The notes under the pieces are model-generated. The model made no database searches and was not told the DNA's origin. It was given only the letters and a program-made list of their open reading frames with translations. From Tolypeutes matacus (lineage: Eukaryota > Chordata > Mammalia > Cingulata > Chlamyphoridae), in contig JAKSZT010053766.1 of assembly GCA_026826555.1 (NCBI GenBank), positions 868,596 to 932,595 of the forward strand: a stretch of 64,000 nt of DNA. The letters are read 5' to 3'. Of this stretch, positions 9,931 to 20,860 are shown in pieces. Every line of letters begins with the position of its first letter. Position 1 is the first letter of the stretch. Made by a program: the position numbers and the translations under genes.

Positions 9931-10630
9931 CATTTTAATCCTTTGTATATGGTATCATTTAATCTCTAGTTTTCTAAAATGTTGTGCCTGCTGAGATAGA
10001 CAACATTTTAAAAGTCCAGGGCAAAAATTGTCCTCTTATGATAAATTCTAACAATCTGTAGATGGCCCTGCAAGAGATGATTATATTTCCCTGGCAGAAA
10101 ATTTAGGGTTCCCAGATTTTAGCAGAAAGTGAAATTGAGGGAAAATATCCAGATGGGGGCGGGGACAGCTGACCTTTAAATGTTAACTGTTTCTTAGTTC
10201 CTTTTTTCCTTGTTGCGTTTATCCTGATTGCTATCCTTTTTCACATAAGAGACTTGACTTTTTCTGCTAGAAGCTGCTAAAACCTTGGTCCTTCTGTATC
10301 TGTGTATGTGTGTGTGCATTTACAAGAGGTGCTCTTTCCTTAAATAATTAACGTAGTATTGAAGTGAGCTCCATATGGCCTTCCAGTTTCTGGATGACAT
10401 TGAGAAGTGCAATGCAATTTGCAAACAAAATGGCAAACATCCTGGAGCAATTAAACTAATCCTTTTTTGATAATTAAGAATGCTGTCCATCCAAATTCCA
10501 AATCATTCTCCAAAATTGATCAATAACAAGTACACACAGTTAAAAAAACATGTAATAAAGAGAAAAGATAGGAAGTGCATTTTTATAGCATAGTCTAAAA
10601 ATACAAATTTTAATCACGACCTCATTTTAA
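9930..10630. other. Unique sequence
   Basis: No gene or repeat recognised. It holds a G-rich patch (10155-10164) and a short imperfect TG tract near 10300-10316. Confidence 0.55.
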
Positions 10631-10639
10631 AAAAATAAA

Positions 10640-10870
10640 ATGTTTCTTCCTTGTAATAGCAAAGGATAGGAAAGTTTAAATAAACCATGGCAAACTTTAT
10701 TATAGGTGTTTTTAAAAATGAGCTATCTATGCATGCACTGACTTAGATACAGTACATATTAGGTTAAAAGAGCAGGTTGGAGAATAATTATATAACTCAT
10801 TTAATGTGAAAGAAAGGTCTAAAGATTTTAAGTCTTCTGACTTTTATGCCTTTTTACCTTTAAAGATTTT
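10640..10870 (+). mobile_element. Ancient L1 (L1ME-like) ORF2 tail
   Basis: 'TTGTAATAGCAAAGGATAGGA…' followed by 'ATAAACCATGGCAAACTTTATTAT' and 'AATGAGCTATCTATGCATGCACTGA' follows the order of very old L1 ORF2 C-terminal ends. Heavily decayed. Confidence 0.55.
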
Positions 10871-11082
10871 TCATTACATATGCTGTTCTGAAATCTTGCC
10901 AGGGTATGTCTACTTTTGAGTCTATTTTCTTCATTTTTGCATAGAAAATGAGGAGCTATATATTTTTTTCAGCTAAGTTTTTTTCTATTCTATCTTCCAT
11001 TTTTCACCTATTCAATGTAGTGTACCAGACAGTGAGAAAACAGGAATAAATAAGACTTTTTTTTTGGAGTTTTACTGTTAAA

Positions 11083-11296
11083 ACAGCTAACATTTATTGA
11101 GGACTCTGCATGCCAGGTTGCTGTAAGTAAAACTTGTTATGTTCTCACATGGAACATTTGAAATAGATATGATTTTCAGAAAGTTGGGACACAGAGAGGT
11201 TTGGTAACTTGCCCCAGGTGACCCAGCTTGGAAGAGCCAGAGCCAGAGATTGAATCTAGGCAGTTTGACTTGAATCCATTGAATTAAACAGTTACT
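11083..11296 (-). mobile_element. MIR SINE, minus strand
   Basis: It starts with 'ACAGCTAACATTTATTGAGGACT' and continues with 'TTGGGACACAGAGAGGTTTGG', 'ACTTGCCCCAGGTGACCCAGC' and the reversed tRNA-like head with 'GAATCTAGGCAG'. It is one of the better preserved MIRs here. Confidence 0.85.
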
Positions 11297-11439
11297 TCCT
11301 ACAAACTTTTCATATCTTCTGTTATTGCTTTTTTCTAGGGAAGTGGGTTTCTTTTTCCTCTTTGAGGGAATGCATACATTTATCATGCAGATTGTTGATT
11401 GTACTTTTTAAAAAATTTATTGAGGTATATCACTCATAC

Positions 11440-12130
11440 ATAAACATACATAAACAATAAATGTATAGTAATAGTTGTGAACTTACAAAACAAACATACA
11501 TAACACCATGCAGGGCTCTCATACCTCACCCCACCACCAATACCTTGCATTGTTGTGAAACATTTTTAACTAATGATTTAAGAGCATCCTCAAAATATTG
11601 CTACTAACCGAAGTATGTTACATTTGGTGTATTTTCCCCCAACCTATCCTATTATTTTTTTTTATATCATTTATACATGAATTTGCATAAACAATAGTGT
11701 CTAGTAAAAGTTGTGAACTTACAAAGCAAACAAGCATAACATCATACAGGGATCCCATACATTAACCCACCCCCAACACCTTGCATTGTTGTGAGACATT
11801 TGTTACAAATTATGAAAGAATGTTGTCAAAATCTTAAAATAACTATAGTCCTTATCTTACATTTGGTGTATGTTTCTCCCAACTGACTCCATTATTTTTT
11901 AAAATATATTTTTATTACAGAAGTTGTGAACTCACAAAACAATCATGCACATGTGCAGAATTCCCATACAACAGCTCTCTGTCAACACACCATACTGTGG
12001 TGGAACATTTTTTACATATTATGAAATAATATCATCAGACTATTACCACCAACCATGGTCCACAGTGTACATTTGGCACACTTTTTCCATACTCCCCTAT
12101 TAGCAACACAGTACATCTTTGGTACAGATG
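11440..12130 (-). repeat. Triplicated L1 3' UTR unit (about 220 bp each)
   Basis: The phrase 'AGTTGTGAACTTACAAA' recurs at about 11474, 11708 and 11922 (last as 'AGTTGTGAACTCACAAAAC'). Each is followed by 'ACACC(T/A)…CATTGTTGTGA(A/G)ACATTT'-type text and then by 'ACATTTGG(T/C)'. Spacing is about 234 and 214 bases. The same text is the reverse complement of the 3' UTR ends of the plus-strand L1s at 54650-54840 and 56400-56660, so these are tandem 3' UTR units. Confidence 0.75.
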
Positions 12131-12527
12131 CATGAATATTACACTATTGCTGTTAACCACAGTCCATAGGTCACTCCAGTTGTATTTTTCCCATGCTTCT
12201 CCATGTTCTCATCACCCTGCAACAGTGTTGTGCATCTGCTCTAGCTCACCAAGGACACTCTTCAATCTGAATCATAAACCACAATTCTCATCCACCTCAG
12301 GGGTTACTGTGTTATTCAGTCCCTAGATTATTCTCTAGCTCTCTTTCACTTGACGTTCACATCCCTAGACTACCCTTTCCAGCCACATTCCCATTTATAA
12401 ACCAGCTGTTATTCAATATAATGTGTTAACATCAACTCTATACATTTCCACACTTTTACAGTAATGTTAATTAAAACTTCTACATACATTAAGCATCAAT
12501 CTCAGTCCTCCTCTTATCTGCTTTAAG
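12130..12527 (-). mobile_element. L1 3' UTR, minus strand
   Basis: This lies between the triplicated units and the broken ORF2. C-rich on the plus strand, with no coding potential beyond a 64-codon chance frame. Part of the same L1 by position. Confidence 0.55.
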
Positions 12528-13353
12528 AATCCACCACCTACCACCAGGTCTTGAAGATGTTTTCCTACTTTTTCTTCTAGAAGCTTTATGGTTCTTGCTT
12601 TTTTTTTTTTTTTTTAGTAACTAAACCAATAATTTATTTCATTCTTAGACATTATTTCCAATAGTTATTTCAGCTTTTTAAATCCATTTTGAGTTAATTT
12701 TTGTATAAGGTGTGAGATAGGGGGTCCTCTTCCTTTCTTTTGGCTATGGATATCCAGTTCTTCCAGCACCATTTGTTAAATGGACTGTTCAGTTTGAGCT
12801 GGGTGGTTTTGACAGGCTAGTCAAAATTCACTTGATCATAGATGTGAGGGTCTATTTCTGAACCATCAGTTTGGTTCCCTTGGTCTATATGTCTGTCTTT
12901 ATGCCAGTACCATATTGTTTTTATGACTGTAGCTAGGTAATATGATTTAAAGTCCAGAAGTGAAAGTCCTCCAACTTCACTTTTCCTTTTTAAGATGTTT
13001 CTGGCTATTTGGAACTCCTTACCCTTCCAAATAAATTTGATAATTGTGTTTTCCATTTATTTAAAAAAATGCTGGTGGAATTTTTATCAGGATTGTATTA
13101 AATCTGTATATCAATTTGAGAAGAATTGATATTCTTAATGATATTTAGTCTTCCAATCTGTGAGCATGAAACGTTCTTCCAATTATTTAGGTCTTTTTAA
13201 AAAATTTCCTTTAACAGTGCATTGTAGTTTTCTGAATACAAGTGCTTTGCATTGTTAATTAAGTTTATTCCTAAATATTTGATTCTTTTAGTCGCTATTG
13301 CAAATGGAATTTTTTTGCCCTTGACTTCCTCCTCAGATTGTACACTACTAGTG
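12528..13353 (-). pseudogene. L1 ORF2 pseudogene, thumb and C-terminal part, minus strand
   Basis: On the minus strand the text corresponds to ORF2 from just after the FADD region to the 'KLLEEKVGKHLQDL' phrase near 12540-12585. A 79-codon open stretch (12817-13056) keeps 'TIIKFIWKGKEFQIARNIL' and '[13 protein letters not shown]', both found in the copy at 6395-7075. A small A-tailed insert interrupts it at about 12604-12672. It is joined directly to an endonuclease fragment at about 13353, so roughly 1.5-2 kb of ORF2 is missing. Confidence 0.85.
12599..12679 (-). mobile_element. Short A-tailed insertion inside the minus-strand L1
   Basis: Compared with the uninterrupted L1 text at 7155-7190 and 58420-58455, about 75 extra bases end (minus strand) in an A-run of about 17 (12599-12615). 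A 7-bp repeat GCTTTTT/GCTTTTTA flanks it at 12597-12603 and 12673-12679. Source RNA unknown. Confidence 0.55.
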
Positions 13354-13440
13354 TTTTTAAAAGTCTGTTTCATCTGATATAAGTATAACTACTCTGGCTT
13401 TTTTGTTGTTGTTGTTACTAAATGCATGGAATTTCTTTTA
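13354..13440 (-). pseudogene. L1 endonuclease fragment, minus strand
   Basis: The plus-strand text 'AGTCTGTTTCATCTGATATAAG…' is the reverse complement of the 'ILISDKTDF'-type phrase of ORF2, followed by a (TTG)n patch. Only this piece of the endonuclease survives between the ORF1 relic and the ORF2 C-terminal half. Confidence 0.6.
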
Positions 13441-14035
13441 AGATTTATTTGGATGCTTCTTGGACACAAATATCTGTATTCTTCAATACGGCTGGGAAAT
13501 TTTCTAGCTTTATTTCTTTGTTTCTTCAAGTATTCCTTCTGCCCCTTTTCCCTTTTCTTTTCCTTCTGGGACACCCATGGCACATATGTTTGCACATATC
13601 TTGCTGTTGTTTAGTTCCCTGAGAACTTGTTCAATTTTTACCACTCTTTTCATCTCTTCTTTTGTATGTTCGCTTTCAGAGGCCATTTCTTCAAGCTCAC
13701 CAATTCTTTCTTCTGACTCCTCAAATCTGCTGTTACATGATTCTAGTGTATTTTAAATATAATTTATTGTGACTTTCATTCCCATAAGATCTGCTATTTT
13801 TCTATATATGCTTTCAAATTCTTCTTTGTGCTCATCTAATATTTTCTTAATAGCCTAATCTCTTTAGCAATCTCATTGAATTTATTAAGATTTGTTTGAA
13901 CATCTATGAGTAGTTGCCTCAACTCCTTTATGTCATCAGAAGGCTTGTCTTGTTTCTTTAACTGGGTCATATCTACCTGTTTCTTGGTATGGGTTGTAAT
14001 TTTTTGTTGGTGTCTTGGCATCTGGCATACTGGAT
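13440..14035 (-). pseudogene. L1 ORF1 pseudogene, minus strand
   Basis: On the minus strand the coiled-coil region (61-codon open frame at 13836-14021, rich in K/E/L/Q) is followed by an RRM relic near 13520-13640 ('MGVPEGKEKGKG'-type text, compare 'MGIPEGEEKGKG' in the intact ORF1). The C-terminal domain is absent. Stops near 13855 and frameshifts near 13510 disable it. Confidence 0.7.
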
Positions 14036-15401
14036 GTATTTATTCTGGGTGCATTTCCTCTTTTTAGTTTAGAGCTTTCTTGCCCTTTCTCCTTTGCTGG
14101 TTGTCTAGTATGAGCTGAGGATATAGTTGGTACTGTAGGCTGTGGAGGCTCAAGCTGCCCACATTGCCCCAGGGACCAGTGAAGCTTCTCCCACCTTGCT
14201 CCTTTGCTAGGGATAGGGACAGAGCCACAGCCCTTTGTAATAATGCAAGTCATGCAGGCCTAGACTGTAGTTGCCCAGAGAGACTGATGAAGCTTCATGC
14301 CCCTTCCTCCCCTGCCTGGGGTGGGGTTGGAGCTGGAAGTATGGGCAGCAATCTGTGCTGTGCAGGTCCAAAATGACTACAATTGCGCCAGTAGACTTCC
14401 GACTTTTCACATTATGTATGTGCCAGCTGAATGTACCTACAATTACCCAGAGAGGCTGGTGCAGATCATGCCGGCTTCCTCCCAGCCAGAGATGGCGCTG
14501 AAGCTTAAGCTAGGACTGCAGTACTATCTGGGTGGAAAGAAGCTAGTCCCTATCAGCACCGTGATTTTCAATCAGCCCCAATTCCCCTCATGCTGGGGGC
14601 GGAGTCAGAATGGCAGCTACAAGTCTCTTTTTGACTTGTACATGTTCAAACGTTGGCTGTTCTTAGGGTTATACTTTAGCCAGCCGAATATACTAATCAG
14701 TAGCTGAAGTTGGTGGCCAACCGTCTCTTCCTCCCCTGTTTTTGGGAAACAGAGTTTCCAACTCCAGCCACAGAATGGCTCCTGAGGCAGCTTGTGCCGC
14801 CAGAGTAGGATGATCACCAGGCTCCACGGTGTGGCCTGTATTTTCCCAGAGAGGCTGATGCAGGTTCCTCCAGCTGCATCCCTGCTGGAGGTGGGGCTGC
14901 GGCTTCAGCTAGACCTACAATCCGATCTGAGTGGAAAGAAGCCTGTCCCTACCAGCACTGTGATTTTCAGTCAGCCGGGCTTCCCCATATGCTGGGGGTG
15001 GAGTTAAAATGGCGGCTACCGACTTGGACAGGTTCAAACTTTAGCTGTTCTTAGGGTTATACTTTAGCCTGCCCAACTGACTAATCAGTAGCTGAAATCG
15101 GTGGCCAACCTCCTCTTTCTCCCCCGTTTTTGGGAACTGGAGCTGCCAATTCCAGCCACGGAATAGCTCCACAGTGGAGGATGGGCACCGGCCTCCATGG
15201 TGTGGAGGGCTTTTCTCACGGATCCTCTCTGCAGATGGGTAGTCTCCTCCTTCCATTCTTCCATGGATATTGCAGGATGCACTTCTGGTCTCCTGGAGCC
15301 CCCAAGCAGGTGCTTTAGATAGCTCTGGGTGATTATTAACTGCCCTGTGGCATGAGCTGATTCTAGGAGCTCCTTACTCTGCTGCCATCTTGCTGGTTGT
15401 C
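14035..15401 (-). promoter_or_regulatory. L1 5' UTR with tandem monomers, minus strand
   Basis: This GC-richer block is the L1 5' UTR. The phrase 'CCCAGAGAG(A/G)CTG' begins repeated units at about 14274, 14450 and 14846 (plus-strand coordinates). The last two units are about 395 bp and share long matching phrases such as 'TGTTCTTAGGGTTATACTTTAGCC' (broken here: TGTTCTTAGGG, then TTATACTTTAGCC), 'CTAATCAGTAGCTGAA' and 'GTGATTTTCA(A/G)TCAGCC'; the first is truncated to about 176 bp. At its outer end a 'GCTGCCATCTTG' motif at about 15381-15392 is a YY1-type site as in other L1 5' ends. Monomer-type L1 promoters are well known in rodents. Its 136-codon open frame is fortuitous. Confidence 0.75.
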
Positions 15402-15414
15402 TCTTGATTGAGCT

Positions 15415-16000
15415 TTGGAAAGTATCAATTCTGCTTGCTATTGCCTCTAGTGTTTATTTACAATCTACTGTTACTTTTGGTCTTATTGAAGACATTTCTT
15501 TTCTTAGTTGTCTCATATTTAATTTTATCTGTTGCCTTTTGATCTCATAATTAGGCTCTATTCTGATATAGAAAGTTATACTTAGTTATACATGGTACAT
15601 CTCAGGGAGAATTGAGTAAATTTCTGCTCAAGTAAACAGGAATCTCTCTCTGAATGTCAGAAGGCAACACAGCCTTAAAAAAAGAGGGATGTAAAATAAG
15701 ATCAACAGCAAAAGCACACACAACCCGCGTCATACCTTTGGGTAAAGGGAAACCCACTTATACATTTAGGAGGTAGAATACCTAACCAAACTTCTAAGTT
15801 ACTTCTGCTGTCCAGATCTCTCTATTTCCTACAACTTTATTTGACTCTCTCATCCAATAAGCATGTTCAAATGCCACGACCTCTCTTAACGTTGGTCTTC
15901 TCTTCATATGTACTCCAAAAATATGGTAATAAGTTATGTCAGCTAGATATTTTCTTGTTTCAGTTGACCAGAAGGAGATACGTAAGATCAATATAACTGA
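15415..16000. other. Unique sequence
   Basis: No gene or known repeat was recognised between the L1 5' end and the motif-rich stretch that follows. Confidence 0.55.
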
Positions 16001-16560
16001 AGATATATCCTGAAGTTATTTACATTTCTGTCAGCACTTTTGAGTGCAGTTAAATTAATGTATGATGGGTGAACTGTTTCTGTTGAATTCTATAATTATT
16101 GCTGTCAGGATACTTCCAACTAGAGATGAAATTGTTTCTGCATTTATCATTCCCTGTTCTTCCTTATGTATTTGTCAGTGCAGCTGTGATTCATTTATTT
16201 TATAATGCTGCAGCTAATCGTGTATGGGCTATTTGATCAAAAACAACATTTTAACAAGACCAAAATAGCCAAGGGGAGGGGAAGAATGTAGTTATATAAC
16301 AATGTTAGAACTTTTTTTGGAAGCAGCATTGAAACGATTATTCATTTGTATAGCTCCCAAAGCCAAATAATAATTATGGTGGCATCGTTCTTTTCTCCAT
16401 ATTGTCCGAATCTGGATTGGTGAGCTAGAAAGAGAAAAGTGAATTATCCCTCATTATCTTGTTTGGTTTGGCCCTTTAAATGGTCAATATTGCTAAATTG
16501 CCCTTTGGATGGGAAGAAATTAGATTCTATCACTTTCCACTAAAGGTCTCTTTTCATAGT
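16000..16560. promoter_or_regulatory. Possible conserved non-coding element (motif-rich)
   Basis: This repeat-free stretch has many TAAT/ATTA cores, an E-box CAGCTG at 16181-16186, a 'GCTGCAGCTAATCGTG' phrase (16207-16222) and a CCATATTGTCC patch. This composition is common in developmental enhancers. There is no proof from one sequence; it is an inference from motif density and lack of repeats. Confidence 0.25.
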
Positions 16561-17985
16561 TGAATGTTTTTGAATTCATGAGGCTCAGAATGCCAGGCTA
16601 AAGTAAAGATGATTATGAATGCATTTATTAGTCATTTATGCCATCAACATAACAAACAAATGGATCGCTCACTCGGAAATTTGCAAGGCACTTATATACC
16701 CCGAGAGAAAATCCAGAAACTAAAATAATTGATTTGAAAAAGTGAGATATTAATTTGCATACCAAATTTATATTGTAATAATATATTTTAATTAGGATAA
16801 TTGCTCTGTCTTTGTGAAGGATCACCAAATATGTCCAATATATATAAGAATACGTTGAAAGATAATCCTATAGTTTAAGCCCAATGTTACATGGATGAAA
16901 AATAGTATGAAGTCAGGATTGCTAAGCAATTGAATTAAATTCAGGGAATTGAACAAATCTTGTGATAACTTTTATTAACTTCTAACAAGTGATATGACTT
17001 AATAAAGCAATGTGCAATTTGGTTGAAAATAAGTCTGTTGTGGTAGCTGTTGTTTTGGTCCCACCAAGTAAGGTTTTCCCATTCACATTCTTTATACTAG
17101 CACACTCCAACATTTACTTTGCTGAAGTGTTTTTCTCTGTTCTTGACGTCTTGCCTGGTAGGACTTTCAATTGAAAGACCTCCCATGCCTGCAGGTCATG
17201 GACCTGATCATATGTCTCCAAAAGGGCCAATCAGAGTGCTGAATAACTGTGGGCGCTGTGAAGCCAGACAAAGCGTGCAGCCAGCAGTGATTGACGTCAG
17301 TTGGATTCTTCCCTGATATTTTTAAAAATAGTGTGCTCTGTGGCTGAATCAGTTACTGAAAGGAAGTGGCCTAAACTCAGTGGAGTCATATTCCCTGTGA
17401 CATGGAAAAAGATTAGCGATTAGGTGGAATGGGGGGAGGGTTGCTGGAGAAAGAGAATTCTGACTAAATCATGGAGGCCGTGGAGTTCCTGAGGCTAGCT
17501 TTATCCCTAGACATCTTAACTTCATAAATAAAAAAAAGCCTTTTGTTATTTAAGCACTTTGGACTGTGTTAATGTCACAATTAATCAAATAAAGGCACAA
17601 ACAACTAAAAGCAGCCTAATAAAACAACTGATTTGCTATAGAACTGGAAATATATTTATTTTGGCATCTGATACCATTTCCTATTGCTAAAGTAATTTGT
17701 AGGTCTTAGAGTTCTCAGTTTCCTTGGCAATGGGGAGATATGCCATAGAGAAACACATAGCTAGCAGCAAAAAAAAGTAAAGGTAAGAAATAGCAATGTG
17801 TTCTAGACATTAAAGATATATATGAGTATATAAACAATTATGTTACTATTTTGGTATGTTAGTATATGAAAGCCTTCAAAATATTCAGAGAATGGATTGC
17901 ATTATGCTGAAGATAAGGGTAAATCAAGTGCTAAGTTCACTAAAATGCATAGAATATTGATATTCAACAGAAATGCGTCTGCAAA
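16560..17985. other. Unique sequence
   Basis: No repeat family recognised. The 65-codon frame at 17119-17316 has no family signature. The CCAAT/CRE segment inside it is listed separately. Confidence 0.55.
17220..17300. promoter_or_regulatory. CCAAT box and perfect CRE palindrome
   Basis: A CCAATCAG motif lies at 17227-17234 and a perfect full CRE, TGACGTCA, at 17292-17299, about 58 bases apart. The text between is locally GC-richer (GGGCGCTGTGAAGCC). CREB/ATF factors bind full CREs and NF-Y binds CCAAT; the pair is typical of promoters. No transcript start or exon is visible, so function is unproven. Confidence 0.3.
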
Positions 17986-17987
17986 AG

Positions 17988-18155
17988 TGAAAGTAACTAA
18001 TGTTTATTGAATGCCCCCAGGTGTTTTCACATATGTTGTATCATTTCATCCTCACATCAGCCCTGGGAGGTAGACATTATTATCCTCATTTTGCAGGAAC
18101 TAAGTTTCTGTGAGGACATGTAATTTTGACCACTGTCATATAGCTAATAATTCTT
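17988..18155 (-). mobile_element. MIR SINE, minus strand
   Basis: 'TAATGTTTATTGAATGCCCCC', 'CATCCTCACATCAGCCCTGGGAGGTAG', 'ATTATCCTCATTTTGCAGG' and 'CATATAGCTAATAA' follow the reversed MIR core (quoted in pieces). Confidence 0.85.
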
Positions 18156-18429
18156 ATATCATGCTATATGACCTCTGATCACAAAAGACCATTCAATTGC
18201 TGAGTCTGCGGGTGTTTGACAGAGCTTATAGACATTGCATAGCACATAAGAATAATATGGAAAATAAACTTTCGCTTGAAAAGACACTGCAAAACATATG
18301 TAAAAATTGATCTGTTTTCTGCAAAAGGAAGAACGCGATTTTTTTTTTAAAGGAAGAATATTGATTTTTGAGTACACAAACATAAAAATTTCAGGTGATC
18401 AAAAATATCAGGTACAATATATAGATAAT

Positions 18430-19180
18430 TATTTTAAAACCCTTAGGGCAAATGGTTAATGTGCTTAATATAAAATGAGCTTATATAAATTAGCAAAAAG
18501 GTAAATAACTCAACAGTAAAATGAGCAGAAGACATGAATGAGTAGGTATTTCAGAAAAAAGTGCATTAAATATATGTAAAATCAAGTTACCTAATTGGTT
18601 ATTAGAAGTGCATACTATTTTAATAATGAGATGCCAATTTTTTTAGCAAAACAAAGTAGAAAATATGTTTTAAAATAACACATTCCACCAAATTAATCAT
18701 AGATGGTAACTGTGGGGAAACAACTTTCCAATACTGTTAATGGGAGTGTAATTTAGTATCACCTTTGTATAGGGAAAATTTTGCAGGGAGTATCAATATC
18801 GTTAAAATATGCCACATTCTTTTGAAATAGCAATTTTATTTCTAGTTTTTTCATAAGAAATATTCAATGACCATAAAATAGCTTAAGATTTATATAAAGT
18901 AATGCTCTTCACAATGTTATTTATCATAAAAAATTGACATACATTGAATATCTAATATGGAAAAATAATGGAATGTTAGTCAACCATTAACTATTGTAAA
19001 ATGACAAATGGTAAGTTCACAAATAAACCGTAAATAATATTGATGTTCAATCAAAATGTGACTGAAAAAGTGAAAGTAATTTACTCTTCTATAGTAGTAG
19101 ACTATTAATACGATGGGAAACAGTCATGATTTAATTTTATGTATGAAAAAGCAAGGTACTAAACTGTAACTAGTGGTCTT
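18430..19180 (+). mobile_element. Ancient L1 (L1ME/HAL1-like) ORF2 C-terminal region
   Basis: Decayed text keeps the ORF2 tail order: 'AGCAGAAGACATGAATGAGTAGG', 'GTAACTGTGGGGAAACAAC', 'ACTGTTAATGGGAGTGTAA', 'ATAGCAATTTTATTTCTAG' and 'AATGGAATGTTAGTCAACCATTAA' (each partial). No frame remains open. Confidence 0.65.
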
Positions 19181-20860
19181 TATAAGTACTTTTCCTGGGG
19201 GCTATACTGTGTTGGCCCTCAAAGACCAACGACAATGACAACTAAAAAGGAAAATCTGTTGTTTTCTGAAAGTCCATTAGTTTGTAAAATAGCATAGGAG
19301 ACAAGGTGGCTCCTATGCCAATTAAACTTCATAATATTTGTAAACTTGTGTATCTTTTAAGAAATTTAAAGGAACAAAAAAGTAGTAATCTTAATGTGGG
19401 ATTGATCAGTATTAGCTAAGCATAATTCTGCTGCCAAGATAACCAAGTAACCAAGAGTGATAGAGCTGGAACACATGGATCATTTCCTGAGATGCCAATA
19501 GCGGAATTTGTAATCTGAATGACATTCCTTGCTCTCTTCATAAATAAACGCTAGGCATTCTGGTGTCTAGCTAAGATATGTTTTTTTGTTTGTTATTTTC
19601 TGTAGCTAGTCCCTAAAAGTCTGAACAAAAAGGGACAAAAGGAAGAGAACCTCTAGGGTTTAAAATGGAAGGTCAGAGTCAGCCAACCACTGCTTTAAAC
19701 AGCCCACTACACAACCTCTTTCAGCCACCTCCTGAGTATAATATGAATGGAGATATAGTAAAGTTTAGGGATGGTTTGCAGTCTCTTCTTCATAATTTTT
19801 TTTTTCATTATGGACAAAGTTTTTTTTTAATAATTCAAATATATATTTGTTATATTTTGAATGAAGTTATATTACCAAAAAAACATTACAAAACAAACTT
19901 TAGCCCTCCTCCCAATTTTAAAAGTTTAAGTTCATCCAATTTTTCCCAAAGTCACCCCAAAGTATCTTTGTTTAACAAATCACAGAGTGCAATTCAACAA
20001 CAAATATATAATAAAATATGTCAAATTTAAAAATGAAAAATTAAGCCAAGCATTCATATGTTTTATCTAATTGGTAATGTTTCACATATTTAGAAATATC
20101 CATATATTTGACTTTTGGGGAACCAAATGTTGAGATACTAACAAGAGGGTGCAGAAGAGGTTTGAAAGTGAGAATGAGTCCAGTGGAAATACAGCTGCAG
20201 AGGAGCATGGATCATTAGAAGAACCAGCAATGATGGGTGATAAAGAAATACAATATGGGAAAGAAGGATCAAGTTCAGGATGCAGAAGAAATAAACTTGG
20301 TTTTGGAGGAAACAAACCAAGATTTATGTGGCATTTGATCAAATGTCAAAGTACAGGATACAGACAATAAGTAAGTGAACCCACAAGCAACTGAAATATT
20401 TTAGTTTATTCCCAAATGACATTCCCAATGACATTTCCTCACTTATCATTGGAAAGGAAAACCATTGAAAAATGAAAGTGACTTTATAAATCATGTTGCC
20501 CTTCACCAATCAGCATCTAACCTTGCTATGCTCATGTGGTAAAAAATAATGCTTTAAGGCTCAAAGCTCTTGGAACTGTGGAAAGAATGGAAAAATGGTT
20601 TTTTAGAAAATGTTTCATCTTAAATGGATTTGAAATATAATACTACATAGCTGCAGACTGAAATAGTTACTTCATAAAGAATTGTACTTGGATTATACAT
20701 CTATGTCTTTAAATGTAAATGTACTGGATCATCTTAGCGATATAGTAGGATAATAATAATAGTAATATAATAATGGCTGCTGCCATTTTTGTCATTTTAT
20801 GTTCTCTGTACTTAACTATAAATTACAAAATTATAAACAACTATAAAATTATGAGAATTA
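19180..20860. other. Unique AT-rich sequence
   Basis: Includes open frames of 121 codons (19665-20030) and 60-86 codons (20082-20370, both strands) without recognisable domains or splice-bounded exon structure. No repeat recognised. Confidence 0.5.

Larger units (their letters stand above)
11393..15414 (-). mobile_element. Minus-strand L1, full-length at 5' end but internally deleted
   Basis: The copy spans about 11406-15401 on the minus strand. Reading that strand from 15401: a 5' end with an 'AAGATGGCAGC' YY1-like start, a monomer-type 5' UTR, ORF1 relics, a small endonuclease fragment, the C-terminal half of ORF2 and a long 3' UTR ending in AATAAA plus an A-run near 11406-11422. An imperfect 13-bp TSD (10 of 13 bases) flanks it at 11393-11405 and 15402-15414. 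The end of ORF1 and most of the endonuclease and RT are deleted. It is nested within unique sequence. Confidence 0.8.

Noticed and set aside
11440..12130. Direct repeats at regular spacing, considered as a CRISPR-like array
   Set aside because: Units are about 220 bp, imperfect, and match L1 3' UTRs elsewhere in the window; the host is a mammal.
14297..14707. 136-codon open frame in GC-richer DNA
   Set aside because: It lies inside the tandem 5' UTR monomers of a minus-strand L1, on the opposite strand.
17119..17316. 65-codon frame next to the CCAAT/CRE motifs
   Set aside because: No recognisable family and no exon signals; kept only as a regulatory candidate region.
19665..20030. 121-codon frame in AT-rich DNA
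   Set aside because: Low-complexity, Phe/Ile/Lys/Ser-rich composition driven by AT content; no motif.
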